Shown: in pieces, positions 17,187 to 26,334 of the stretch | How positions within the stretch are numbered: position 1 is the first letter of the stretch | Layout: each line of letters opens with the position of its first letter | Source: Haloplasma contractile | GTDB taxonomy: Bacteria; Bacillota_I; Bacilli_A; Haloplasmatales; Haloplasmataceae | NCBI GenBank assembly: GCA_016841945.1 | Contig: JAENYC010000005.1 | Span: forward strand, 54,650-118,649 | Direction of reading: 5' to 3' | DNA: 64,000 nt | The notes under the pieces: model-generated | Seen by the model: the letters and a program-made list of their open reading frames with translations, nothing else | Database searches by the model: none | Told to the model about the DNA's origin: nothing | Translations under genes and position numbers: made by a program

Positions 17187-18299
17187 ATGAAACGTTTATT
17201 TATCGCATTAGTTATGTTATGTGTCTTTGTTTTGGTCATTCAATTCAATGTCTTAGCCAGTGTTGAATGCAATGAATTAGACATCATTGTTATAAATGAA
17301 GATTCATTACGCATTGAATTAAATGGGGAACAACCCAATTATAAAGAGTTGGTAAAGGTTTATAGATGTGGTGTGGATGTTACAGAGACAGTCAATTTAA
17401 CGATTGACAGTAATTTTGTCGATACAGCAACTGAAGGAACTTATAATGTTATTTATTTAGCTAATGATGGAGTCTTATATACCGTAAAGACTATTGAATT
17501 TACAGTGAAGGAAGATATAACCCCCCCTGTATTAAATGGATATTATGATACCTACTATTTTATACATGAAATAAAAGAAGATGATTTTCTTTCTCATGTA
17601 GAAGCAATTGACGATAAAGATGGTGATATCACTCAAAATATAATAGTGAATCATAGTGATGTAGATGTTACTTTTACTGTGAGTGATAGTGCGAATAATA
17701 CAACTACTGTCACAGTTGGTGTCGTAATTTTAGACGAAGTACCAGAACTACTAACAATAAGTAATATAACAGTTGAGGTACATGAAGATTTACCGGACTT
17801 TCTAGATTATATTACGATAAATGAAAACTATGTTGATGATATTGAAGTAAGTTATGTTGAAGAAGTAAATTCAAACATATTGGGGGAATATCCTGTTACC
17901 TATAAAGCCGTACTAAATAATATCCAAGAAGAGTATGAGATTGATGTTCAGGTAGTAGATTCTATACCACCTGAAATAATAGGGATAAAGAAGATAAAAA
18001 TAAAATCAGGGATGATGTTAAATCCAACTAAGTATTTTACTGTACATGATAATTATGACAATGATGATGATATTCAATTAGAAGTAAGAGGGTATTATTC
18101 TCTTGTTGAACCTGATATGTATGATGTGACTGTAGTTGCGACTGATTCAAGTGGTAATAAAACTGAATATGATTTTCAATTAATCGTTGATGCGGATAAA
18201 CAAAATCAATTGATTATTTGGACAACATTGTCTTTAGGAGTTATAATGATAGGAGCCAGTGGTGCTTTATATTATATACGTAAAAAAAGAGGAAATTAG
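17187..18299 (+). CDS. Membrane-anchored surface protein with Ig-like (DUF5011/cadherin-like) domains
   Basis: The 370-residue product has an N-terminal signal peptide (MKRLFIALVMLCVFVLVI, cleavage likely after VLA). Several tandem beta-sandwich repeats follow, recognisable by DITPPVLNGYYDTY, EAIDDKDGDITQNI, SIPPEIIGI and VVATDSSGNKTEYDFQLIV. The C-terminal membrane helix has a basic tail (YYIRKKRGN). There is no LPXTG sortase motif, so it is held by the helix. It resembles the protein at 33829 in plan. Adhesion or surface structure is likely. A strong aggagg site precedes the ATG. Confidence 0.78.
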   Translation: MKRLFIALVMLCVFVLVIQFNVLASVECNELDIIVINEDSLRIELNGEQPNYKELVKVYRCGVDVTETVNLTIDSNFVDTATEGTYNVIYLANDGVLYTVKTIEFTVKEDITPPVLNGYYDTYYFIHEIKEDDFLSHVEAIDDKDGDITQNIIVNHSDVDVTFTVSDSANNTTTVTVGVVILDEVPELLTISNITVEVHEDLPDFLDYITINENYVDDIEVSYVEEVNSNILGEYPVTYKAVLNNIQEEYEIDVQVVDSIPPEIIGIKKIKIKSGMMLNPTKYFTVHDNYDNDDDIQLEVRGYYSLVEPDMYDVTVVATDSSGNKTEYDFQLIVDADKQNQLIIWTTLSLGVIMIGASGALYYIRKKRGN

Positions 18300-18309
18300 T
18301 ACATAAATT

Positions 18310-18337
18310 AAATCAACCCATTTGTGGTTGATTTTTT
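18310..18337 (+). terminator. Intrinsic terminator
   Basis: A 9-bp stem (AAATCAACC / GGTTGATTT) with a T run follows the surface-protein gene. Confidence 0.8.
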
Positions 18338-18355
18338 ATTTCCAAAACATGTTAT

Positions 18356-18384
18356 TTGAATTTTTAGACTATATTCTTTATAAT
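18356..18384 (+). promoter_or_regulatory. Probable sigma-A promoter for mutM
   Basis: TTGAAT at 18356-18361 and TATAAT at 18379-18384 are separated by 17 bp. Confidence 0.7.
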
Positions 18385-18436
18385 AGATGGTATTAACAAT
18401 TCATTTAAAATTTAATATACTAAGAGTGGTGATAAT

Positions 18437-19255
18437 ATGCCTGAATTACCAGAAGTTGAAACGGTTAGGCAAACTTTAAGGAAAAAAGTATTAAATAAGA
18501 CGATTAAAAGCATAGATATATTATATGATAAGATTATTAAAACAGATTTGAATCTATTTAAAACAAGACTTATCAATCAGACAATAAGAGAAATCGAACG
18601 TTATGGAAAATATTTACTATTTCGTTTCGATGATGATTATCTCATTTCTCACTTACGGATGGAAGGAAAGTATTTACTACGAACAAAGGATAAAGAAATA
18701 GAAAAACATACCCACATCATCTTTCAATTTACTGATGATAAAGAACTCAGATATCATGATGTTAGAAAGTTTGGTACCATGCATTTAAAACCACACGATG
18801 AGGTATTTCAAGATGAACCTCTAGCTAAACTAGGAATAGAACCATTTGACAAAACATTTAATCTTAAGTATTTAAAGAATAAATTGAATAATAAAAGGAA
18901 AATTAAAAGTAGTTTACTTGATCAAACCATTGTTACTGGATTAGGAAATATTTATGTAAATGAAGTGTTATTTTTAGCCAATATTCATCCTAAGAGAATA
19001 TCTCATACTTTAAGTGATGATGAGATCAAACGGATTATTATGGCGACGATATCAGTATTGAATAAGGCGATTGAACTGGGTGGTAGTACGATCCGTTCAT
19101 ACTACAGTGATGATAATATTACCGGTCGTTTTCAAAATGAACTCTATGTGCATAATAGAATAGATGAACCTTGTTATATTTGTGGAGAAACCATTAAAAA
19201 GATAAAAGTGTGCGGTAGAGGAACTTATTATTGTCCAGTTTGTCAAAAAATATAG
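18437..19255 (+). CDS. mutM: Formamidopyrimidine-DNA glycosylase
   Basis: The 272-residue product starts MPELPEVETVRQTL, with the catalytic N-terminal proline and Glu of the Fpg/Nei family. It has the conserved HDVRKFGTM segment, the TGLGNIYVNEVLF helix-two-turn-helix, and a C-terminal four-cysteine zinc finger (CYIC...CPVC) with GRGTYYCP. It excises 8-oxoguanine and formamidopyrimidines and cuts the abasic site. The length is normal. It sits upstream of coaE, the usual Firmicutes order, though coaE has its own promoter-like sequence. Confidence 0.97.
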   Translation: MPELPEVETVRQTLRKKVLNKTIKSIDILYDKIIKTDLNLFKTRLINQTIREIERYGKYLLFRFDDDYLISHLRMEGKYLLRTKDKEIEKHTHIIFQFTDDKELRYHDVRKFGTMHLKPHDEVFQDEPLAKLGIEPFDKTFNLKYLKNKLNNKRKIKSSLLDQTIVTGLGNIYVNEVLFLANIHPKRISHTLSDDEIKRIIMATISVLNKAIELGGSTIRSYYSDDNITGRFQNELYVHNRIDEPCYICGETIKKIKVCGRGTYYCPVCQKI

Positions 19256-19262
19256 TTTTTAG

Positions 19263-19291
19263 TTGACAAAGAAATCATGATGTAGTAAAAC
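19263..19291 (+). promoter_or_regulatory. Probable sigma-A promoter for coaE
   Basis: A perfect TTGACA at 19263-19268 and TAAAAC at 19286-19291 have a 17-bp spacer, shortly after the mutM stop. Confidence 0.55.
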
Positions 19292-19324
19292 TAATATGTA
19301 TCTTTTAAACAGGAGGCAAATATT

Positions 19325-19939
19325 ATGAGTTTAATTATTGGTCTAACTGGTGGTATCGCAACAGGAAAAAGTACTGTCTCTGAAATGTTTCATAAAAAAG
19401 GGATACCTGTGATTGATTCAGACCGTATCGCAAGAAAAGTTGTTGAAATCAATCAACCAGCTTATAAAAAAATAGTAGAAGAGTTTGGTCAAGAAATGAT
19501 ACTATGTACAGGTCACCTTAATCGCAAGAAATTAGGGAAGGCGATTTTTAATGATGAAGAAAAAAGAGAAAAATTAAATAATATTGTCCATCCTGAGGTA
19601 CAAAAAGTCGTTGAAAAAGAAATAAGAAAATATGAAACATTGGGTGAACCCATTGTCGTATTAGATGTGCCCCTTCTATTTGAGAGTCATTTTAATGAAT
19701 TATGTGATATTACCGTCGTTGTTTTTACGGATAGAAAAACCCAATATCAACGTTTGATGATACGGGATAATGTATCAAATGAACAAGCTGAAAAAAGAAT
19801 AGAAGCACAATGGGATATGAAAAAGAAATTACGTTTAGCGGATTTTAAGATAGATAATTCTCTATCTATATTAGAAACCAAAAAACAATTTGATATGTTA
19901 ATGAAAAAAATAAAAAAGAAAACAAAAGAAATTTCATAA
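19325..19939 (+). CDS. coaE: Dephospho-CoA kinase
   Basis: The 204-residue product carries the P-loop GLTGGIATGKSTVSEMF at the N-terminus, DSDRIARKVV, a VHPEVQ segment and VLDVPLLFES, all typical of CoaE. It phosphorylates dephospho-CoA, the last step of coenzyme A synthesis. A strong aggaggc ribosome site precedes the ATG. A hairpin terminator follows, separating it from the primosome genes. Confidence 0.96.
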   Translation: MSLIIGLTGGIATGKSTVSEMFHKKGIPVIDSDRIARKVVEINQPAYKKIVEEFGQEMILCTGHLNRKKLGKAIFNDEEKREKLNNIVHPEVQKVVEKEIRKYETLGEPIVVLDVPLLFESHFNELCDITVVVFTDRKTQYQRLMIRDNVSNEQAEKRIEAQWDMKKKLRLADFKIDNSLSILETKKQFDMLMKKIKKKTKEIS

Positions 19940-19952
19940 AGGTTTTGTTTAT

Positions 19953-19976
19953 ATCGCATATCATGCGATTTTTTTT
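19953..19976 (+). terminator. Intrinsic terminator
   Basis: A 7-bp stem (ATCGCAT / ATGCGAT) is followed by a run of eight T. Confidence 0.8.
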
Positions 19977-20026
19977 CTTTAAAAGGATTAAACTATAAAT
20001 AAAATAAAAAAAATCATGAATTAAGT

Positions 20027-20055
20027 TTGAGTATTCTTGTATTTTCTTGTAAAAT
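20027..20055 (+). promoter_or_regulatory. Probable sigma-A promoter for the dnaB-dnaI unit
   Basis: TTGAGT at 20027-20032 and TAAAAT at 20050-20055 have a 17-bp spacer upstream of the first gene of the unit. Confidence 0.55.
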
Positions 20056-20089
20056 AAAAGAAAGATAAAACTAATAGAGGTGAATACAA

Positions 20090-20455
20090 ATGGGATTTTT
20101 TGATTTTTTAATAAAAGACATTGAAACGAGTGATACACAATCTAATGTAGAATTACGCTCACATTATTATAAATGTGAATATAGGGTTGCTAAAGAGGCA
20201 GTCATACGTTATTTTAAGATGCGTAACCATAAAGTGACAAATATTGATGATAATTATGGTGAGATTCTAGTTGAAACACCTTCTTTTCATATGATTATAT
20301 CCATAAGAAAAGCATCATCCATATTAAATGTATCAGTGGATATTAAGGTGAGTGTCTATCGTTTAATAGGATTATATAAACCACATAAATTAGTGAAAGG
20401 TTTATATGATTATTTAGATAAAGAATTACCTTATAAAGGGAAAGGTTTACAATAA
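20090..20455 (+). CDS. Conserved-looking hypothetical protein upstream of dnaB
   Basis: The 121-residue product starts MGFFDFLIKDIETSD after an agaggtg ribosome site. It has no membrane segment. A mixed alpha/beta pattern centres on EAVIRYFKMRNHKV and MIISIRKASSILNVSVDIKV. It appears co-directional with dnaB, 28 bp apart, so it probably shares the transcript. I do not recognise a family; a role linked to replication initiation would be inference from position only. Confidence 0.65.
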   Translation: MGFFDFLIKDIETSDTQSNVELRSHYYKCEYRVAKEAVIRYFKMRNHKVTNIDDNYGEILVETPSFHMIISIRKASSILNVSVDIKVSVYRLIGLYKPHKLVKGLYDYLDKELPYKGKGLQ

Positions 20456-20483
20456 ATTATCGGTTGATTAGGGAGTTGTTTTT

Positions 20484-21815
20484 ATGGAATTATCCGTTCA
20501 TGTGAATGATAAGTTAAAATTATATAGTAAAACTTATTTTTCAACTCATCATCAAGAAGTGATTCATTTATTGTATCAACCAATTATTAGGACTTATGCT
20601 TGTAATCTATACTTGACTTTATGGAATCTTGTTAATATTGAAAAAGGTGATTTAATTCTTTCCCATAGGCAATTACTCACTTTTTTTAATTGGAGTTTAG
20701 AAAAATTAATTCAAATGAGACAAAAATTAGAAGCGATAGGACTTTTGAATACTTATTATCATCAAAAAGAAGGTTATTATTTATATGAATTAAAACAGCC
20801 ATTAACGGCTAAACAGTTTTTTTTAGATAGTAATCTAAATGTTCATCTATTGTATCAAGTGGGTGATAATATGTATGATTATTTAGAAAAGAAATTTTTA
20901 ATTCGTCCATTAGATAAACAACTTCAAAATATCACAAAAAATTTTGAAGATATTTATCAAGTTTTAGAAGATGTAAAACCTATTGATCAAGATAAACAGT
21001 ATGTCAAAACAACAGTGAATCAATTTTCTGTTCCATTAAATCATGATTTTGATTTTGAGTTATTTTCACATTTAGTCAGCAGAAATTTTGTCAATACGAA
21101 TTTCATGACACAAGATGTGAAGGATGCGATTGTTAAAGAGGCAGCACTTTATCAATTTGATGCTCAAATGATGAGTAAGGTTGTCCTTTCCTGTGTAAAA
21201 GATAATGAGATAGATATAGTGTGTTTACATGATACTGCGAGAAGGTATTATAAGCAGTTAAAAACAAAATATCAATTAAATGAGAAAATGAAACCTGCGA
21301 TGACTGAAAAAGAATTTGCGTTATATAAAAATAAAAAGCGATTAACAGATAAAGAAAAAGCATTAAAAAATTATAAGACCAAAACACCACAAGAGTGGTT
21401 GAGTTTACTACAAGGAAATACTGAAGTACCAAGTAGTATGCTTGAAGTTGTGAATGTTTTATATGATGATTATAAGTTATCAGGAGAAGTCATCAACGTA
21501 TTAATTGAGTTTGTGAGAATTCGTAATGATGGAAGATTGCCAAAAGAATATACAAAGGCAATCGCATCTAGTTGGGCATTTAACAAGATTAAAACAGCTG
21601 AAGAAGCGATGGAAATGGTTGAGAAAATTCAAAACAAAGAAAAAGAATATACAAAGCGGGGAGAAATAGCCCCAACCTACAGATATAAAAAGCCTCAAAG
21701 GATTGTAGAGGTTCCATCGTGGATGAAAGAAGAAAATAAAGAGAATGAAGTAAAACAAGAAAAAAAATCTGTTGATCTTGTTGAATTAAAAAAATTACTT
21801 GAGTCATTTAAGTGA
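20484..21815 (+). CDS. dnaB: Replication initiation / membrane attachment protein DnaB (Firmicutes type)
   Basis: The 443-residue product matches the Bacillus-type DnaB, not the helicase. It has an N-terminal winged-helix-like region (HQEVIHLLYQPIIRTYACNLYLTLWNL), a middle region, then the DnaD-like C-terminal helices (YKLSGEVINVLIEFV, IASSWAFNKIKTAEEAMEMV). A charged tail carrying a VPSWM-like element follows. It helps load the replicative helicase with DnaD and DnaI. Overlap with the next gene supports an operon with dnaI, as in Bacilli. Confidence 0.9.
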   Translation: MELSVHVNDKLKLYSKTYFSTHHQEVIHLLYQPIIRTYACNLYLTLWNLVNIEKGDLILSHRQLLTFFNWSLEKLIQMRQKLEAIGLLNTYYHQKEGYYLYELKQPLTAKQFFLDSNLNVHLLYQVGDNMYDYLEKKFLIRPLDKQLQNITKNFEDIYQVLEDVKPIDQDKQYVKTTVNQFSVPLNHDFDFELFSHLVSRNFVNTNFMTQDVKDAIVKEAALYQFDAQMMSKVVLSCVKDNEIDIVCLHDTARRYYKQLKTKYQLNEKMKPAMTEKEFALYKNKKRLTDKEKALKNYKTKTPQEWLSLLQGNTEVPSSMLEVVNVLYDDYKLSGEVINVLIEFVRIRNDGRLPKEYTKAIASSWAFNKIKTAEEAMEMVEKIQNKEKEYTKRGEIAPTYRYKKPQRIVEVPSWMKEENKENEVKQEKKSVDLVELKKLLESFK

Positions 21816-21826
21816 TGGGTGATAGG

Positions 21827-22747
21827 ATGAAAGAAGTTTCGAAGTTTATTGATTTGGATCAGGATATTAATCAAAAGGTAGATGTGATTCGTAAGAAAGT
21901 TTTAAATAACAAGGATTTGTTGGAATATTGTAAGGAGCATGAAATTCATCTTACAGAAGATAAAATTGATTGTAGTTTAATGAATTTACTCCATTTTTCT
22001 GAGTGCTATCCCAAATGTTTGACATGTAAAGGGTTAGCAACATGTAAACAGATGAATCAAGGGTATAAACCGATATTGAAAGACTCAATCAATTACATAC
22101 ACTTACAATATACGCCATGTGATTATCAAAAGGCATATGAGGCTCAATTAGAGATAGCCAGTCATTTAAAATCTTTTTATATGCCTAAAAAGATCTTAAA
22201 TGCGAGTTTAGATGAACTTGATCTTAATAACGAAAGAGCAGACGCAGTACAAAAGATTGCCACCTTTGCGAAAAGCTATACACCAAATAAGTTTCAAAAA
22301 GGCGCTTTTCTCAAAGGACCATTTGGAGTAGGGAAGACCTATTTATTAGCGGCGATGGCCAATGCTTTAGCGAAACGTCATATTCCTGTTGCACTTGTGT
22401 ATCTACCGGATATGATACGGGAAATAAAAAGTGCGATTGGAAAACCACATTTTGAAACGATGATAGAAAGAGTTAAAACGGTACAAGTTCTTATACTAGA
22501 CGATATTGGTTCTGAAATGAATACACAATGGGTACGTGATGAAGTCCTAGGCCCTATATTACAATTTCGTATGCTTGAAGAATTACCGACTTTCTTTTCA
22601 TCTAATAAGTCAATCGATGAGTTAGTTCGTGATTATGCGATTACGACAGATCGCGTTCATGACGAAGCCAAAGCGAAAAGAATTGGGGATAGAATTAAAG
22701 CCCTAGCGGATGAAATTCAAGTTTCAGGAAAAAATTATCGATATTAA
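21827..22747 (+). CDS. dnaI: Primosomal helicase loader DnaI
   Basis: The AAA+ ATPase loads the replicative helicase. The 306-residue product has an N-terminal zinc-binding region with cysteines in ECYPKCLTCKGLATC. A P-loop GPFGVGKTYLLAAMANAL and Walker B VLILDDIGSEMN follow, with the arginine-finger region TTDRVHDEAKAKR near the end. The start is uncertain between 21815 and 21827; gggtgat upstream favours 21827. It follows dnaB directly, the usual arrangement. Confidence 0.92.
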   Translation: MKEVSKFIDLDQDINQKVDVIRKKVLNNKDLLEYCKEHEIHLTEDKIDCSLMNLLHFSECYPKCLTCKGLATCKQMNQGYKPILKDSINYIHLQYTPCDYQKAYEAQLEIASHLKSFYMPKKILNASLDELDLNNERADAVQKIATFAKSYTPNKFQKGAFLKGPFGVGKTYLLAAMANALAKRHIPVALVYLPDMIREIKSAIGKPHFETMIERVKTVQVLILDDIGSEMNTQWVRDEVLGPILQFRMLEELPTFFSSNKSIDELVRDYAITTDRVHDEAKAKRIGDRIKALADEIQVSGKNYRY

Positions 22748-22759
22748 TTCATATAAGTC

Positions 22760-22788
22760 TTGATTTTTGTTATAATAAGAGATATAAT
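22760..22788 (+). promoter_or_regulatory. Probable promoter for the T-box/thrS transcript
   Basis: TTGATT at 22760-22765 and TATAAT at 22783-22788 have a 17-bp spacer. A second TATAAT at 22771-22776 is an alternative. Confidence 0.6.
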
Positions 22789-23014
22789 CGTGTGTAATAA
22801 AAGTGATGATGAGGACACGATTAATAAAAAAAACATAAAAGAGAAGAAATCCTTGGCTGTAAGATTTCGATGTTATTTTATTAGTTACTACCTCTGAACT
22901 GGATTCGAAAGATATCCCGTGAAAGTCGCGTTAAGACGATAGAGGTAATCATAAGATTATGAATAAAGGTGGTACCACGAGCAATTCGTCCTTTGGATGT
23001 GTTGCTCTTTTTTT
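22789..23014 (+). ncRNA. T-box riboswitch leader (threonyl-type by context)
   Basis: The leader has the T-box core AAAGGTGGTACCACGA (22965-22980), a Stem I base with GATGATGAGGACACG pairing back to CGTGT, and a following terminator stem GAGCAA/TTGCTC (22979-22984 and 23002-23007) with a run of seven T. Uncharged tRNA binding prevents the terminator from forming. thrS lies downstream, so tRNA-Thr is the likely ligand. An ACTACC stretch (22887-22892) offers Thr codons, but the specifier was not folded rigorously. Confidence 0.93.
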
Positions 23015-23031
23015 ATTAAAGGAGGTATACA

Positions 23032-23307
23032 ATGAAAAAAGGATTTTGGAAAGCCTTTTTAGTTGGTTTAGGGATTTATATCATCGCAACCTTAGTTGTA
23101 ATAGGAATTAAACCCTATCTAGATGTATCGGATAGCATATGGGAGGCTTTGACACTGGCTCTTGCTGTTTCTTATATGGTCACATATAATATTGATTATT
23201 CTAAAATAGAGATGAAAGTATCTCTAAGAACACAAAAGATAATTTTTTATTTGTATGCAAGTATTATTATATTTTTAATTTATTTTGGACTGAGTTATTT
23301 ATTTTAA
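23032..23307 (+). CDS. Small membrane protein between the T-box and thrS
   Basis: The 91-residue product has about three hydrophobic helices (residues 8-28, 38-51 and 69-90). No recognised family motif is present. An aaaggaggt ribosome site precedes its ATG and thrS begins 21 bp after its stop, so it should lie in the same T-box-controlled transcript. Its role is unknown; being switched with threonine starvation suggests a link to threonine supply or stress. Confidence 0.7.
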   Translation: MKKGFWKAFLVGLGIYIIATLVVIGIKPYLDVSDSIWEALTLALAVSYMVTYNIDYSKIEMKVSLRTQKIIFYLYASIIIFLIYFGLSYLF

Positions 23308-23328
23308 AAAAAGAATGGAGGATTTAAA

Positions 23329-25260
23329 ATGGAAAAAATTAAAATTACTTTTCCGGATGGATTTGTAAAAGAGTATGAGAAATCAGTCACTTTATATGAT
23401 ATTGCCCAGTCAATATCACCAGGTTTACGGAAAAAAAGTGTTGCGGGTTATGTCAATCAAGTCTTATATGATATGAATAGACCGATTAATGAGGATGCCT
23501 CGATAAGGTTAATTATGAAAGACAGTAAAGAAGCATTTCATATATTAAATCATTCTGGTGCACATCTTTTAGCACATGCGGTGAAAAGATTATATAAGGA
23601 TGTTAAATTTGGTATTGGACCCGCGATAGAAGAAGGATTTTATTACGATTTTGATATCAGTATTTCTGAGGATGATTTAGAAAAAATCGAAAAAGAGATG
23701 AATAAGATTACTTCTCAAGCGATTGAAATCAAAAGAAAAGTTGTATCAAGAGAAGAAGCAAAAACTTTATTTAAAGACGAACCCTATAAATTAGAATTAA
23801 TCGATGCCATTCCAGAAGGAGAATCAATTAGTTTATATGAACAAGATGATTTTATTGATTTATGTGAAGGAGTTCATGTAGGCAATACTAAAAATATTAA
23901 ACACTTTACATTACTAAATCTCGCAGGTGCTTATTGGCGAGGGGATTCTGATAATCCAATGTTAACGCGCATTTATGGTACAGCGCATTTTTCTGAACAA
24001 TCCTTAAAAGATTATCTACAATTATTAAAAGAAAGAAAAGAACGTGATCATAGAAAATTAGGGAAAGAATTAGAGCTGTTTACTTTTTCACAGCTTGTTG
24101 GTCAAGGCTTACCAATTTGGTTACCCAATGGGGCTAAAATTCGTCAACTAATTGAACGTTATATCATTGATGTAGAAGAAGAATATGGTTATCAACATGT
24201 GTATACACCTGTATTAGGATCTGTTGATTTATATCAAACATCAGGTCATTGGCAACATTATAGAGATGATATGTTTACACCGGTTGAAATGGATAATGAA
24301 TCCCTTGTCCTACGTCCTATGAGTTGTCCACATCATATGATGATTTATAAGTCTAAACTACATTCCTATCGTGATTTACCTATTAAAATGGCGGAACAAG
24401 TGATTCAACATCGTTATGAGGCAAGTGGTGGTTTAACAGGATTAGAACGCGTGAGGGCGATGACTTTAACCGATTCTCATATCTTTGTAAGACCAGACCA
24501 AATTGAAGCGGTATTTTCAGATGTTTTAGGGCTTGTCCATCGCGTACTAAATGATTTTGATGTAGAAATCAGTTACTATCGTTTATCTTTATGGGATAAG
24601 GATAATAAAGAAAAGTATTTTGATGATGAAAAAATGTGGGAAAGAGCACAAGATATGCTTAGAAATGCCTTACATAAAAATAAAATAGAATTCACAGAAG
24701 CAGTTGGAGAAGCAGCATTTTATGGCCCTAAATTAGATATTCAAATCAAAACCGCATTAGGACATGATATTACCCTCGCTACTATTCAACTTGATTTCTT
24801 ACTTCCTGAACGTTTTGAGTTGGAATACATTAATGAACAAGGGGAAAAGGTACGACCTGTTGTGATACATCGTGGATTAATCGGAACTTATGAACGTTTT
24901 ATGGCGTTATTAATTGAGCAATATAAAGGCGCTTTTCCATTATGGCTTGCACCAAAACAAGTCGATATTATCCCTGTGAATCTTGATTTACATAGTGATT
25001 ATGCAAGAGAAGTTCAAAAAGCATTGAGAAAGCATAAAATCCGTTGTGAAGTAGATATGCGCGATGAAAAGATGGGATATAAAATTCGAGAATCTCAAGT
25101 AAAAAAAGTTCCTTATTCTATCGTAATCGGGGATAAAGAAATGGAAAATAATGAAATCACTTATAGACGTTATGGAGAAAAGAAATCACAAACGGTATTA
25201 TTAGACGAGTTTATTCGATTATTAATAGATGAAATTGAAAAGAAAGGTAAAAAAGCTTAA
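23329..25260 (+). CDS. thrS: Threonine--tRNA ligase
   Basis: The 643-residue product has all ThrRS parts: an N-terminal TGS domain (1-62), the editing domain with [11 protein letters not shown] (HxxxH) and a CxGxH-like CEGVHV, and a class II catalytic core. The core shows [34 protein letters not shown] and [20 protein letters not shown]-terminal anticodon-binding domain contains [21 protein letters not shown]. It charges tRNA-Thr and can edit Ser-tRNA-Thr. It is controlled by the T-box upstream. Confidence 0.97.
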   Translation: MEKIKITFPDGFVKEYEKSVTLYDIAQSISPGLRKKSVAGYVNQVLYDMNRPINEDASIRLIMKDSKEAFHILNHSGAHLLAHAVKRLYKDVKFGIGPAIEEGFYYDFDISISEDDLEKIEKEMNKITSQAIEIKRKVVSREEAKTLFKDEPYKLELIDAIPEGESISLYEQDDFIDLCEGVHVGNTKNIKHFTLLNLAGAYWRGDSDNPMLTRIYGTAHFSEQSLKDYLQLLKERKERDHRKLGKELELFTFSQLVGQGLPIWLPNGAKIRQLIERYIIDVEEEYGYQHVYTPVLGSVDLYQTSGHWQHYRDDMFTPVEMDNESLVLRPMSCPHHMMIYKSKLHSYRDLPIKMAEQVIQHRYEASGGLTGLERVRAMTLTDSHIFVRPDQIEAVFSDVLGLVHRVLNDFDVEISYYRLSLWDKDNKEKYFDDEKMWERAQDMLRNALHKNKIEFTEAVGEAAFYGPKLDIQIKTALGHDITLATIQLDFLLPERFELEYINEQGEKVRPVVIHRGLIGTYERFMALLIEQYKGAFPLWLAPKQVDIIPVNLDLHSDYAREVQKALRKHKIRCEVDMRDEKMGYKIRESQVKKVPYSIVIGDKEMENNEITYRRYGEKKSQTVLLDEFIRLLIDEIEKKGKKA

Positions 25261-25326
25261 AAAGTGATTATATTTTATATATATAGTAATATAATAGAAA
25301 TGTGAGAATATATTTCTAAAAATACA

Positions 25327-25355
25327 TTGACAAAATGCGATTTACCACGTATAAT
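25327..25355 (+). promoter_or_regulatory. Strong sigma-A promoter of the infC-rpmI-rplT operon
   Basis: Consensus TTGACA at 25327-25332 and consensus TATAAT at 25350-25355 have an exact 17-bp spacer. Confidence 0.88.
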
Positions 25356-25362
25356 GGTAATG

Positions 25363-25500
25363 TTGAATTTGTGGAAAGTAGAAGTACCCACTTCTCACCT
25401 GATCGAATGAATCGGTAGGTAGATGTCACATATTATATATATCACTTTTTATAATTATTTGTGTATATAATAGTGGGTACTTTTGTACTCACTTTTTGTT
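25363..25500 (+). ncRNA. L20-type autoregulatory leader of the infC operon
   Basis: The leader upstream of infC can form a terminator: AGTGGGTAC (25472-25480), a TTTT loop, GTACTCACT (25485-25493), then a T run. The upstream AAGTACCCACT (25382-25392) is perfectly complementary over 11 bp to 25472-25482, so it can act as an antiterminator. This is the logic of the Firmicutes L20 leader, where free L20 promotes termination. The match is structural and by context; no covariance search was run. Confidence 0.75.
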
Positions 25501-25527
25501 TTATAAAAAATTTGGAGGTGTTTTTTT

Positions 25528-26082
25528 ATCAGCACAAATTACCATAATGCCCGTAAGGGTAAAAATGAAACTTTAGTCAATCAGGCTATAAGGTTCAAAG
25601 AAGTTCGTTTAATTGATGTAGATGGAGAACAACTTGGTATCATGTCAAGTCGTGATGCACAAAGGAGAGCAACAGAAAAGGATTTAGATTTAGTTTGTGT
25701 CGCACCAAAGGCCAAGCCACCTGTTTGCCGTATTATGAATTACGGAAAATATCGTTATGAACAACAGCGTCATGAACGTGAAGCAAAGAAAAATCAAAAA
25801 GTCATTGAAGTGAAGGAAATACGCATGTCACCAGTCATTGATACCCATGACTTTGAAACGAAGTTACGAAATGCACGTAAATTTATAACTAAAGGTGCAA
25901 AAGTACTCGTTACCGTTCGTTTTAGGGGTCGTATGATTACTCATGCAGATCAAGGTAGAAAAGTATTAAATGACTTTGCTGCGGCTTGTGAAGATATCGC
26001 AAAAGTTGAGGCTCACTCTAAATTAGAAAACAGACAATTGTCTATTACTTTAGCCCCAATTACTGATAATAAGAAAAAGTAG
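25528..26082 (+). CDS. infC: Translation initiation factor IF-3, with ATC start codon
   Basis: The reading frame opens upstream of the first ATG (25642). Conserved IF-3 N-terminal sequence (NQAIRFKEVRLIDVDGEQLG) is encoded in frame from about 25576, with no ATG, GTG or TTG in a usable position. A gaggtg ribosome site (25515-25520) lies 7 nt before an in-frame ATC at 25528, which I take as the start, giving 184 residues. Rare AUU/AUC starts are known for infC and let IF-3 repress its own translation. The C-terminal domain (EIRMSPVIDTHDFETKLRNA, VTVRFRGRMITH) is intact. Confidence 0.93.
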   Translation: MSTNYHNARKGKNETLVNQAIRFKEVRLIDVDGEQLGIMSSRDAQRRATEKDLDLVCVAPKAKPPVCRIMNYGKYRYEQQRHEREAKKNQKVIEVKEIRMSPVIDTHDFETKLRNARKFITKGAKVLVTVRFRGRMITHADQGRKVLNDFAAACEDIAKVEAHSKLENRQLSITLAPITDNKKK

Positions 26083-26105
26083 ATTAATATAAGGAGTTGA
26101 AAAAT

Positions 26106-26306
26106 ATGCCTAAAATGAAAACGCATCGTGGAGCAGCTAAGCGTTTTAAACGTACTGCATCTGGAAAACTAAAACGTCATCATGCTTACGTATCACATCT
26201 TGCTCCAAGAAAAACGACGAAACAAAAACGTCATTTAAAAAAGAGTACACTCGTATCTAAATCTGACTACAAACGAATTAAAAATCTATTAGTTTATATG
26301 GATTAA
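26106..26306 (+). CDS. rpmI: 50S ribosomal protein L35
   Basis: The 66-residue basic product [20 protein letters not shown]... is a standard bacterial L35. The ATG at 26106 follows an aaggagttg ribosome site; the in-frame TTG at 26097 overlaps that site and is not the start. It lies between infC and rplT in the usual order. Confidence 0.97.
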   Translation: MPKMKTHRGAAKRFKRTASGKLKRHHAYVSHLAPRKTTKQKRHLKKSTLVSKSDYKRIKNLLVYMD

Positions 26307-26334
26307 TTAGTTTATTTAATAAGGAGGTTTTATT

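Noticed and set aside
25642..26082. infC starting at the ATG at 25642
   Set aside because: This would remove the conserved IF-3 N-terminal domain start, which is encoded in frame upstream behind a strong ribosome site.
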